Below are positions 13,281 to 24,149 of a DNA stretch of 64,000 bases, piece after piece; positions within the stretch are counted from its first letter, which is position 1; each line of letters starts with the position of its first letter. Location of the stretch: NCBI GenBank assembly GCA_003118195.1, contig BEXV01000153.1, positions 252,163 through 316,162 on the forward strand, written 5' to 3'. Made by a program: the position numbers and the translations under genes. A model generated the notes under the pieces. It saw nothing but the letters and a program-made list of their open reading frames with translations. It made no database searches and had not been told where the DNA came from. The DNA comes from Hemicentrotus pulcherrimus (Eukaryota > Echinodermata > Echinoidea > Camarodonta > Strongylocentrotidae).

Positions 13281-13617
13281 GGCGTTCTTTCACCACGCAA
13301 AAATCCATAGCTATATCATAAGACAGTTTTTCATTGGTAGTATTAATCACAACACGCGTAGGCCTGCATCCATGGTCAAAGATTGTTTTACGTTTAACAC
13401 AACGCAGTATAATTACTTCCTGAAAAGTCTATCGTAAATTTTATAACATTTTCTTATAAATTAATCCCAATGGAAATGTTCAAGATAGATTGAAGCACAA
13501 TTGAATTTGATTTACATCCTCAGAATTTCGATATTTTTTTTAATTTTTCCATATGGTTGTTTTTTTTAAACTACATTCTACATTGAACATTATTGTATCT
13601 CTAAGACTACCCAGGTA

Positions 13618-13692
13618 CTGATCAAGGAAAGTGGGATGATAATTCGGGCAGTGGGAACAAATCACCTGATATCCAGCCACTTTTCCTTGATT
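13618..13692. repeat. small inverted repeat
   Basis: 'gatcaaggaaagtgg' is mirrored by 'ccacttttccttgatt' with one extra base, around a spacer of about 40 bases. It is too short and plain to call as a small-RNA precursor. Confidence 0.4.
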
Positions 13693-14267
13693 CATTCTGG
13701 TCTAACCCATGTGTCCCTTGGACTCTTTTCCACGGCCAATATTTTTCAAAAGGGCACGCACCTGAACCTCAAGTGTGAATACTAAATGAAACAAATCAGC
13801 TCTTACCTGTGGCAATGCGAACAATTTAAAGAGACTTGACCATGATTGGTAACAGTACACGTCTGACATTAAGGTGTCTAGGGTGACACTACGCACAAAA
13901 GAAATTAACCTTTTATTATCAAATTAGCCACTCAATTCATATTTATTTTTCCTCCGCAGAATAATTTAGGAAGGCAGGCGAGTGAAGCAGTGTTTGGATG
14001 GGGGAATGAATGATGGCCGTGCCTTTTCATATAAAAGATTAATGGTGAAACACTCTCGCGGTGGTGATTCTCTTTCCTAGTTCACTTTGCGATCTACAGA
14101 ATGAAGAATGCATCTTGAAAAGCTTCAGAATGTCTTTGTGATATCCGATAATTTGATTGTGTCGTGACACAGTAACAGTCCCCTCTTATTTCCTTTCACA
14201 TGAGATATAAAATAAAGAGGTGAAGTCGGCAATAATATCCCTCTAGTAGACTGCTTCAGGAGAGAAA

Positions 14268-14397
14268 TTAATACCGCAGTCACACCGCAACACCGGATCA
14301 GGACCGATTTCAAACCGATTGCATTTTGGCAATTCGGGGGTAATGTAATTGCTTGTTCGGTCTTTCGTCGGTCTCGTTAGTGTGACTGTGGTATTAA
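14268..14397. mobile_element. 130-bp TTAA-bounded MITE
   Basis: It starts TTAATACCGCAGTCACAC and ends GTGTGACTGTGGTATTAA, an inverted pair with one mismatch. TTAA at both outer edges fits a TTAA target duplication of the piggyBac type, though TTAA could also belong to the terminal repeat. The interior carries 'ggaccgatttcaaaccgatt' and 'cggtctttcgtcggtct', a second, looser inverted pair. There is no open frame. Confidence 0.65.
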
Positions 14398-14542
14398 CAT
14401 TGAAATAGTAATCCTGTATATTCTTTCAATAGGAGCTTCATCTGCATCAGAATACTATTAATTAAATAAACTTAATAATATTCTTTATTGAAGCAACTTA
14501 TAGGAAGAAATTATATAGTTGTATAATTTTACTTGCATGTAC

Positions 14543-15050
14543 TTACTGTCTATTATGCCTCCTGGCACATAGGGCAGCAATAAAAGTCTTCCACTCCTTC
14601 CGATCCTGGGCCAGTCTGTGGATGGCTCCCCATGTGTGGTTCAGGTCTTTGATCTCCCCTTCCACGGTTCTTCGCCAAATGTTTTTAGGACGTCCCCTCT
14701 TTCTTTTGCCTTCTTGTGTCCAATGGAAGACTGTTCGTGTGATGTCATCTATGTTCTTTCTTGTTACATGTCCGATTCATCTTCACCTTCTTCTCGTGAT
14801 GATGTTCTCCATGCTGTCTTGAAGGCATTAGGCATACAGTGCTTCGTTTGAAAAGGTTTTTGGCCAGAAAATTCGACATATTCTTCTCAGACTTTTTTTT
14901 GTGTGGAAGACCGACAACTTATTGAGGTCGTTTTTCGTCATTCTTCAAGACATTCAGAGCCGAAAAGAAGATTGGAAAGGACACAGCTCTGGTACAATTT
15001 TAGCTTGGTCCTGGTGATATACTGCTGTGTATAATTTTTATAATAGTTGC
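14543..15050 (-). pseudogene. decayed LINE reverse transcriptase, C-terminal part
   Basis: Read on the minus strand, this encodes the region after the catalytic core of a non-LTR reverse transcriptase. In order it shows LYQSCVLSNLLFGSEC, a frameshift near 14965, then LNKLSVFHT, SLRRICRIFWPKT, IGHVTR, RTVFHWTQEGKRKRGRPK, WRRTVEGEI and LAQDRKEWKTFIAALC, ending at a natural stop (14543-14545). The family normally has Trp twice before IGHV; here both codons read TGA, and another stop follows ALYA. It is clearly dead. The GKRKRGRP...WRR module is common in LINE copies of marine invertebrates, perhaps RTE- or CR1-like; the clade is uncertain. No endonuclease or catalytic YADD part is present, so it is 5'-truncated. 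It is unrelated to the LINE at 52512-54932. Confidence 0.85.
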
Positions 15051-17572
15051 TACTTGATTGTAAAGTTCGATTGGCTCGTTTATTAAATGCAAAGAGTAAG
15101 GCGGATCATGAATTTATTTCGCCTTGAAATAAATGCACTTTTGTGCCTGAATTTTAATATTGGATCCAATTCGATATTTCGCTTGGACTTAATTCAGTCA
15201 ATCTCAAATAAAATGCAACGTCGCCATCTGTTGGCGGTCGACGATATTTCATTATTAAACTTTGTCAGAAGAGGAGAGAGAATTAAATAGAGATGAGTAG
15301 AAAAACGGTGAATGGGTAGAGAAAGTGAGAAAAAAAAGACAGGGGGTAGAATGTGAGAATTAGATAAATCGTATCTATAATTAATTGTTAATTCATTCAT
15401 TAGAAATCACTAAACAACACAATCATAATTGGGTAAAATTATGAATACTCTAGTGGTATCCAAAACTTAGGCAAGATTAAAATCTTCGACTTTAATAGAA
15501 TTAGAGAAATATTGCACATTCAGTTTTTGTTCTCCTCCTTTGTGTTTTTTCTGCAATTCTTTTTCTTGAAAAAAAGTCTTGGAAGATGGCAATTGAACTT
15601 GGTAAATGATGGACTTTCTATTTCAAAACATGGTCGTGCTACTGATATCAAAACATTAATTTACATTTGTAAACGAACGATTTAAATAACATTATAATTA
15701 ACTTTCAATACGAAATTCTTTGTGCATCTATTATAATATATGTGCAAGTGTGTGTCTGGCTGTCTTATAATCTTTTCTACCATACATTAGTCACTTTTAC
15801 ATATTACAAATCTGAGCCCACCCATGATTGTGGATATACTGGATGTCAATAACTCTTGTTGAAACTCCTCTGGGAGACTCTCTCTTCTTCGACTAATTAT
15901 CATCAATCTCGGACTAATTACTGTCTCTTGTTCTAGATGTGTTTTCCAGGGTGCTAATTGCAATACGGCGTTAAAAGAAGCTTTGCTTCCATACCATCCC
16001 CACGAAACATCAATATTTCTTGATGAGTTGGCGACATTAATGCAAAGACATATTGGATGAGACGGTATTTTATCCTCCATTTTAAGTACTCTTTTCATGA
16101 ATGCTGTAATATCTTACATTTTTGTGATGATAATAGATCATATGTATTTTCAGAGTGTGGAGAGCAGTCTACTACCTAGTTAACCGGGCTTTGACATTTG
16201 TATTTAAAGTGTGGTATAATTATACATCATAGTAACTCGGTAACGTTGTTGAAGGTTGATAAAAAAAAATGCGTAATTTGTGTATGAAATATTACCAATG
16301 ATAATATTACTTCTACTGCACTTAACCTCTAGCACGCAAAGAATCCTAAACAAATATTATCTAACCACCCATAAAGTTACGGTTTTTGTTCAAGGCGTCA
16401 CTGTAAGACACCATCTAACTGTAAATTCTCCCAACCATTTTTGAATTTTCCCAACCGTTTTCCATGAAAATATGACATACGACAGGCTTTTAAAAATCTT
16501 TCAACACTTAAATGTTTGGATTGGTATATAGAGACAATTCATTGCTTTGTAAATATTTACATTCACCTAAAATGTAAATAAATTGTAATGACATAATTGG
16601 GAGAATCGAGGAATCGATCAGATCAGTTATTTCCGTTTGTTATTATTAATAATAGTCTGTTTTTATCAAACTTTTGGATTATCTTTAAGTTTACATCTCG
16701 CATTGAAGTCACTACCTCAGCACCATTTTCTCTCATCCGAACAATGTTATCAAGTTCCTTTTATCTAATCAATGCACCTTTTTCTCCAACGCGAGTTTGC
16801 ACACGCCTTAGAGTAGGCCTACACATTGATTATAACTCGTCGGTTGGGAGTCAGAAGGGCGTTAACTCATGTGTTTAAAAAAAAAAGAGTTAACGTCATT
16901 GCGGCTCTCAACATATGTAGACGTGTGTTTTTGTTATAGTTCTGCTTTGATTTCAGTACAAAATGAAAAATATCCTAAAGTGTTCCTGGAGATAAATTAG
17001 AATGCATTAAGTATACACGGATTTTGTCAATGTATAATCACCTTTCTATTGTATATCCATTTATAATTGCTGACAATTGCTTATCAAATATCTGATGCAC
17101 TAATTGAAAGGTACATCCTCCGCTGTTTGTATTTTCTGATTAATCCAACCCGTGGTAGATTCATTAACGTATGCAATCATTTTTTGAACTCGGAATAAAT
17201 ACATTAACGTTATCACGCCGATTCAATTTAATTACATTACTTTTTCATTCCATATTCATTTATTATGACTTTCTACTTAATCTTGGCTGTATTGGTTGCA
17301 TAGTGATTGTGAGCCTACAACGATGTGATTTATTGGCTTTCCCGATAGATCACCCTGGCTAGATATACCCATAGCTGATTGACAAATTGTTGCGTCATCA
17401 GAAATTGCTCCTGATTGGTCCAGTCGATTCTTAGAGCCATGCTCAAATAGTTCATTCAGTCAATTATCAAAAATATATTTTCCACATTTAATTGTAGTAT
17501 AAAAGTATATTCAATCGCAATATAATTCCAAGCAGTCACTTTGTTTTCGGTTATTGTATTTTCGATTTGTCT

Positions 17573-17573
<1 letters not shown>
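15051..17573. other. gene-free stretch, nothing recognised
   Basis: AT-rich DNA. A minus-strand open frame of 103 codons (15787-16098) has no recognisable domain. 'gtcgccatctgttggcggtcgac' near 15220 is a short imperfect palindrome. No transposon ends were found. Confidence 0.4.

Positions 17574-17593
<20 letters not shown>
17574..17593. repeat. (CT)n microsatellite
   Basis: Ten CT units. Confidence 0.85.
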
Positions 17594-17603
<10 letters not shown>

Positions 17604-17734
17604 AGGTAATTAAAAGTGGTTTTAAAAGGATAATTATCATGTAATTTATAAGGATACCTTTATTGTTTTGAAGACCCCGTGACATATCGTGCTATCAGGG
17701 GATTTCGCCTATTTCCCAAATCGTGAATATTGAA

Positions 17735-17800
17735 TTCAAGTTCATTTTTATTACAAGAAGGAAATAAATATTTGTCGAATCTTGAATCTAGAATCTAATG
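17735..17800 (+). repeat. possible LINE 3' tail
   Basis: 'aaggaaataaatatttgtcg' is followed by near-repeats of 'aatctTGaatctaGaatcta'. A polyadenylation-like AATAAA followed by short tandem units is how many CR1/L2-type elements end. No coding body was recognised upstream. Confidence 0.3.
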
Positions 17801-18837
17801 CAAACACGCTCTATCTCCAAAATGCAAGAACACAGCTTTTTATAAATCCGTTTTAAAGAGTTATCAAGGTTGAACGATAGTAGTGTATTTCAACAACAAA
17901 AAAAAAAATCTTGGAATAAGCTTGTGTTTCAGTTAACGACTTATTAAGTTTGATGTTGGCGTAGTATTGATCTCTCTGATGAATCTAAAGCTCTTTGACC
18001 TTTATATGACTATGCTCGTGTTTGCGTGTCACAACCATCTATCAATATGTTATGGACTAATGATTACAAGTATAATTTAAAGAATGAAAGTTTCAAATTT
18101 GAATATTTTTAAAGGCTATCATAGCAACACCCAAAGGATTGCAATTTGGAGCACCGTGGAATACAAGGCTTGTAATAACTGTTCAATAACGAAAGTTTTT
18201 GGTGTCATATAAATGTTGAACCATGTTTAGTTCATGATTCTGCTTTTAAATAGACGCTTTTTGCGAAATCGAAGTTGATTTTTTTATCTCTCTCGATTTG
18301 TTAAAAAATAGTCTTAATGTGTGTGAAATTATTATTTTAGTAAACCTTTTCGAAGACATCGGTATTTCATTTATTTCCTCTATAGGGCAATATTTTCCTT
18401 GTAGTCAGAATGAATGTGGAAATATTCATGAGAGCACATGTAACTACCCATCCCTTATTAATCAACCTAAAAGCAAAATAAAATATTTATTAATTGGATT
18501 GGTTGAGGCTGGCCACTATATCTCTTTAATATAGTCTTTCATACTCCAATGTTATTTATGGGCTTTCTCTCTATAAAACACAATTATAGAGGGTACCGAC
18601 GAAGATGATGTATTGCCAAGATGAATTACATATTGCTTTGGATGTATTACCAATTGCATTAGAATCAGTGAGGATATCTATCTCGTCACCAGTAGTCTGA
18701 TTGGGATTACATTATTCATAATCCTTTCACTGTGTTTGGTTTTCTTCCTACTTATTGGACCGTATCTATAACAGAGAGAGAGAGAGAAAAAAATCTATCC
18801 TTTTGCTTAAAACCTGTCTGCACTAGTTTGGCCAATG

Positions 18838-18944
18838 GGATTACACCTACCTGCAGGGTCACTGACATGTGGTTATCTCATCAAATTAGCTCTCAATTAA
18901 CATAAGAAAAGAGGATCATGGGGAACAAACAGGTACCGATTAGG
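18838..18944. repeat. dispersed repeat copy 2 (partner at 8738-8852)
   Basis: Same order of blocks as 8738-8852, with about ten bases missing near the start ('cctgcagggtcactg'). It is followed almost at once by the hairpin at 18955-18988. Confidence 0.6.
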
Positions 18945-18954
18945 CATTGTTTGC

Positions 18955-18988
18955 TATATATAGGGCGCATGTATGCGCCCTATATATA
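18955..18988. repeat. perfect hairpin, 16-bp arms and 2-base loop
   Basis: TATATATAGGGCGCAT, then GT, then ATGCGCCCTATATATA. The GC core inside TA-rich arms could extrude as a cruciform or mark an element end. Confidence 0.75.
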
Positions 18989-19077
18989 TTATGTTTAATT
19001 AATTAATAATTATTATGTATGTGTTCCTGTGTATTTTTAAATGTACACATTATTTTGTATTTACATGTTTTTATTTT

Positions 19078-19118
19078 TTAGCTGAAATATTGAAAATAAA
19101 TGAAATGAAATGAAAACA
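19078..19118 (+). repeat. possible retroelement 3' tail
   Basis: 'gctgaaatattgaaaataaa' is followed by TGAAA units. This looks like an A-rich LINE tail with a polyadenylation-like AATAAA; no body was recognised upstream. Confidence 0.3.
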
Positions 19119-19589
19119 AAATATTTGTAAGAAATGCTACATTTTCCGCCAACCTTATTTTCTCGGGATCTACTGTAAATCAAACCTCATAGTTGTTATT
19201 TTATGTTTGTAACAGTGGAAACATCGCCCTTCATCAGCAAAGATCTAAAGAAGATTAAACAAGTAAAATTCATGCAGATTTAATATGTTATTGTGAGCTC
19301 TCAAATACATGAATCGTATCTTTTACGTCACAGTTTGAGAGACCTGCATGTTTCCTCTTATGATAAACATCGTATTTGATTGATTTTCATTCGCTCAACA
19401 TGACTAACATGTACGATGGCTTCACTTCTTTGAGCGAAGTTGGTTTGGTAATAGAAAGGAATGATTGACTCATTCAACTTGTTTATCAAAATGCTTGAGA
19501 TGAAAAGGATCGAGAGAACAAAATCCCAGCTGGTAATTCGATATTTGCTCACAAGGACATGCGCAGATGAGCAATTTTAACCGACGAAG

Positions 19590-19860
19590 TAGAAAATGAA
19601 CTAATTAAAGTGAGTCCTCAGTCGCAAGATACGTCCTCGTGCAGAAAACGCGCGAACCGTCAACCGAGCTCAGGCGCAGAAAGTACGTCACTGGCGACGG
19701 GTTTCAAGTTTGTTTGCCAGGGAGGAAAAGACGATTGCATTTGATTCAATCGAACGCCTTCGATGGCAATTACCGATCAGCCATGACTGCGTAGGGATAT
19801 AATGCTGGGGAGCTGATTTGATCGAGTTTATCTAGTCAATGACGTTTGATGAGGTATTGA
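19590..19860. promoter_or_regulatory. GC-richer unique segment, possible regulatory element
   Basis: It stands out from AT-rich flanks. It contains 'tacgtcactgg', close to a CRE/ATF core (TGACG), a second 'aatgacgtt', and several CG dinucleotides in 'aaaacgcgcgaaccg'. No repeat partner was found in the window. A regulatory role is inference. Confidence 0.25.
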
Positions 19861-20329
19861 AATTATCTTTACAGATCTAATGGAAATAATTAGTTAGTCA
19901 GATCTTCGTTTATTAGCAAAGTATAGTCGTGATATTTTCCCCATTACATATCATCGACACAAAAAAATCTTATTATCATGTTTTTTCTTTATCACAGTAG
20001 ACTAATAATTAGGTCATGTATTGTAATCATAAACATGATAAACATAAAATATAACTTTTAGGGCTATACATCATATATTATGAGGGAATACGCCATTTAC
20101 CCTGCACCTAACAATCTCCCCCAGCCCAACCTTTAACATTAATTCAGTATCATCCATACTGCACAAGGCCCGTGAAAAAATTATTCACATTTCCAAACTG
20201 ACGGACATTTTATACATAACAATTAAATAAAAGATAAGGGAATTATTTTCCTTGTAATGAAATGTCAAGGTACGTCTTTTTTTGTATTGATACACTGTGT
20301 AGATTCCATAAAACGAGGTCCCTGGTCGA

Positions 20330-20535
20330 CCTGGGCTATTGTGTAATTAACAGACGATGTATTCTCCCGCCTGATTCAGGTTTTCGGCGCGAAGGAAATG
20401 AGTTAACACGTTGGGAGGCGCGAAGATCAATAGAATAGACCGCCTCGGGACCTTGTCGGCTTGTGATGCCCAGGATTACCGGGAAGATGTAGACAGATTG
20501 CCGATGGAAGGCAGAAAGCCCCAGAACTTTTGAAA
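20330..20535. promoter_or_regulatory. possible regulatory element with two GGCGCGAA motifs
   Basis: 'ttttcggcgcgaagg' and 'gaggcgcgaagatc' lie about 35 bp apart. Each resembles an E2F half-site (GGCGCGAA). The segment is unique in the window and GC-richer than its surroundings. Motif matches this short occur by chance, so this is tentative. Confidence 0.25.
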
Positions 20536-20539
20536 TTGC

Positions 20540-21550
20540 AGGCTAATATTATTTCGATCGGTTATGAACTATCCAAAAGCCTCAAACTGGTAAAGAGGGG
20601 AAGATACAAATCTATCATTTTATTGCACGGAATACGATTCATAAGGTCATGGCCTTTGTTCTTTGCTTGCCTTGTTTCGTTTTATTTTGTTGTTTTGACT
20701 AATGCAGAAAGGTGACTCTCAAACCTACATTTTAAACTTCAAAATGTCCTACGAAAAAAAAGATGCAGAATGTTTAGTTGGCAATATTCGTATCGATCTA
20801 TCTGAACAATACTTTCAGAATCTATATAAACAAAATTTTGGGGTATGCCCTATAATATATCATTAAGCGCATGTCGAGAAGTAAAACTCACTGCAATGTA
20901 TCGGATCCATGGCGCCAGGTTTCTTACGCCAATATCTTAAAGTGTTACGCATAATTATTTTTTCCGAACCAATGCTGGCAACTGAGAAAGCAGTTTGAAT
21001 TAATATATCAAAATTACGCTTGAACCCTGTCATTTGGCCCCTTTGTAGATTTGATTGTATTGCAGCCACAATGTGTATGTTTGCCCTAATTTTCACAATT
21101 CCACTAAAGTTATGATGCATTGATGTATTCTTAGAACTGTTGCAGCAGATACAAAGTAGGCACGTCGTATAAGAATTCCATGCAGCTACATATTTTATTT
21201 AGCAGCGATAATAACTGTATTCTATATACCATTTTGTGTAAATATCGACTTTGAATTGTGACTATTAATGAGATTAATCAACCATTTTTTTAATGTTCGA
21301 ATCAAAGATATCTAATCCACATCTTATCTAAATATCGGTACAGTTATCCTAAGAAAGGGGTCGTAACCGCTGAACTAAATAATAACATAGCATCAGACCA
21401 GATGCATGTTTCATCGGTTATGATTTTTTTCTTCTTGATTGATATATGGCTCTTCCCCTTGTTCCGTTCTCTTTATTGCAGTAGTCGCTTTAGCTCTCTT
21501 GCCGTCTCTTTGCACCTTCTTCTCCAAGTCGTTGGATGCGTCTCATTTCC
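20540..21550. other. gene-free stretch, nothing recognised
   Basis: AT-rich DNA with no coding region or transposon ends seen. Short open frames on both strands have no recognisable content. Confidence 0.4.
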
Positions 21551-21559
21551 TTTATAAAA

Positions 21560-21690
21560 CACACCCACACGCACACGACGCACACATACACACACACACT
21601 CTCTCTCTCTCTCTCTCTCTCACACACCTTCTATTTTTCGTTTTCTCTCTATCTTCTCCTCTCTCCCTCCCCTCTCTCTCTCCCTCTTTC
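21560..21690. repeat. compound (CA)n and (CT)n microsatellite
   Basis: Imperfect CACACG and CACA units pass into a pure CT tract (about 21599-21620), then into degenerate CT-rich sequence. Confidence 0.9.
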
Positions 21691-22788
21691 TAATTTCATA
21701 TTCATAAACTACTTAAGAGACTTTCAACGGATATGTCTTCTGTCCGTTATGTTTTGAGTTTAACATTAAATCCGAATAAAACATGAGGAAGGAAGAATGG
21801 ATTGTCTTTCCTTCGTTAGTTTATCTTTCATCACAAAAGCGAGGAAGTAAAATGAGACTATCGGGATACTAATTGCCATTTCTACACAAATGCGGAGATA
21901 GTCACATTGATTAATCAAGCTTGGAAAATTAACCATGTCTGATATGAGTTCCAATTATGAGAGTTCGATTACGTAATCATGACGAGTCACAAACACCGGG
22001 ATGTCAGTTGTTTATTCTGAATAAAGTATAAGCCCAGTATTATAAATTCACGACAGTGTCGGATGCGTCGCAAGAATAGGGACTTTTAGATTCGAATGAA
22101 GACAATAGGTCTATGCTACGATCGACGTCCTTTTAATGCACTGCCCTGAATGGACGTCACACGTTTCAGTCCACGCAAATCTAAAAGTTCCTAATAGTGC
22201 TGTGACCACGTCAACGCCCCTAGCCCTTCTTTCACCGAAAACATCACCTGACGTTTGAGACCAATCCCGTAAATCCCAACAACCACCTATACTAATCCCT
22301 TTCAAAACACCAAACTGACCTTCATCATATCATAGGGCAACTTTAATACGATTCCTAAACCCTCTCTACCACCACTGGCAATGCAATGGCGTTTCTGTCG
22401 CCCTTGGAGGGCTAAGACCGAGATTTTGATGAAAGATGGATTCTTTAGCATATTTTCAAATTCTGGGTCAATGTTGAGGTCAACTGTATCGAGGAAGAGC
22501 AACAATGTGGAAATCCAACCTTATCAAAAGAAATGGAAGCATAATAAATATTGTAAAAAGTACTTGTGAGAGGTGTCATGAGGATACTGCTCCCGAAAAA
22601 TAACACAGTTAAAGTTTCATTCCCCAGCAGTCGTCTGCTCATCCGGGCAAGCACTCTATGTTCCTGAACTTTTTTCTGTGTGTTCGGATTTACTCTTTTA
22701 ATTGGTACCAACAAGCAGATTCTGTCGTTCACTTTTGAAATATTGATGTTTCCTGATAATTGACTCGGTCTGGATTGTTATATGCAAA

Positions 22789-22850
22789 ATGGATGAAGGG
22801 AATCTCGATAAGGAGAAAGAAATGGAGCTGGAGGAAAATGGAAATGTCTC
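22789..22850 (+). CDS. candidate first coding exon B (partial gene), product unknown
   Basis: An ATG in strong context (A at -3, G at +4) opens 20 codons plus two bases. It then runs straight into CTC/GTAAGT, a near-ideal donor, with the intron from 22851. The peptide begins MDEGNLDKEKEMELE, an extremely charged, acidic stretch with no hydrophobic part, much like exon A in character. The residual phase (two bases) equals that of 7438-7538 and 29305-29360, so all three could splice into the same downstream exon as alternative N-termini. The bases just upstream (about 22600-22788) carry no repeat and could be 5' UTR. No function can be assigned. Confidence 0.5.
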
Positions 22851-23512
22851 GTAAGTTTGAATTTGGTGCTACTACATATTTTTAAATTATTTTTAAAATG
22901 GGTTTGGGTTGAAGGGCCATATTAACAGAGGTGGTAATTTATTCATATAGAGTTAATCTAAATGTTCTCAGGTTCAAGAGATTTTGTTGTTGTTTGCATT
23001 AAACGTTAAATAAACCTACAAAGTGTTTAATAGAAATCGTACGACTTACTTATAATGAGAGGTTTTAAGCAGACATTACAGAAATTTTGATTACGACTGT
23101 ATATTACGAGACAGTCATAGTTGTCTTTTCTAAAAATAAATTCATTTTTTATCAAAATTTCTGGTGGTGCAAAACGAATAACGTTAGGCGTGCGCATAAA
23201 AATGACTCAATTATTGAAAATAATTGTATCAATATTTTTATTCCTTTACCTATTTCCTAAACAAAAATTGCAGTTTTCCTCTGGGATTAGTATTTTTCGT
23301 AGGTAAAGAGTTTTGTTATGCACTACAATACCATGGGCTTTAAAATCTAATACTTTCTAATTAAAAGAAAAAGAAACAAAAGCCACTCAATCAGAAGCAA
23401 AGACTCCATATGGTTGTGCTGATAGTATAGATCTGTTGTCATTAATAGCCATCGATACCATGACCTGATTTCGCCCGAGAAGAACGGAAATTCTAATGTT
23501 ACTGCAGCTTCC
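22851..23512. other. gene-free stretch, possible intron start
   Basis: AT-rich unique DNA with no recognised element. Confidence 0.4.
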
Positions 23513-23738
23513 TAAAGGCCCGGTCACACCACCAGAACTTTGCTGGAGCGTTCTTGGAGCGGTGAAAAAAATCATCACCGCTCGTAACCGTTCACCACCG
23601 TTTAACAGAAGTTGGCCCCCGTTAAGGCAACGCTGTATACGCCCAGCCACCGCTGATGGTCTCTCCTACCGCTCCGAGAGTTTTGAACTGCACAAAATAT
23701 TGCGAGCAGTGAGGAGCGTGCAATTTTCCGGGCCTTAA
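23513..23738. mobile_element. 226-bp MITE with GGCCCGG termini
   Basis: The left end TAAAGGCCCGG (23513-23523) is mirrored by CCGGGCCTTAA (23728-23738) with one mismatch. The interior is GC-rich and built of 'ccgctc', 'caccg' and 'gagcgt' words, unlike its surroundings. Open frames on both strands reflect this composition and encode no transposase. A TTAA-type target is possible on the right (CTTAAAG) but not clean on the left. Confidence 0.6.
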
Positions 23739-24062
23739 AGTTCATGGCCAGTATCTTGCCACTGAAGTCGATCCAGGGATAACTTGGTTTATCAACATGA
23801 CCTCAACTTTAAATATTTTGCTGAATTTCGGCCATGTTGCGTAATCATGCTAATCACCCGCTGAAGGTTAAGACTTGACTCTCCCGTAATTGATCCCTCG
23901 GTGTATTCAAATGTTTTGACGCAAATCGCCACTTGGGCTTGGAACAGATAGTTGATTCGAGTTGTTTAATTTTCACTTTGAATTTGTGTCGACAATGTTA
24001 ACGAAAGGCAGAACGTAGTCACATAAGAAGACGATGGTTGCCTTAACAATTAAGATGGATTG

Positions 24063-24147
24063 ACGATGGTACACACCCACACGCATTTCCCCTTACACCC
24101 ACACACACACGCACACACCCACACACACACGCACACACACATGCGCG
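24063..24147. repeat. (CA)n microsatellite with CACGCA interruptions
   Basis: Alternating CACACA, CACGCA and CACCCA units ending in 'atgcgcgcgcacgc', an alternating purine-pyrimidine tract. Confidence 0.9.
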
Positions 24148-24149
24148 CG

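Noticed and set aside
13618..13692. Possible microRNA precursor
   Set aside because: Only about 15 paired bases with a large loop; no known microRNA seed was recognised.
15787..16098. Minus-strand 103-codon frame
   Set aside because: No recognisable domain, splice signals or repeat relationship; length is within chance for this much DNA.
23387..23738. Overlapping arginine-rich frames on both strands
   Set aside because: They fall in or across the GC-rich MITE at 23513-23738 and carry no domain.
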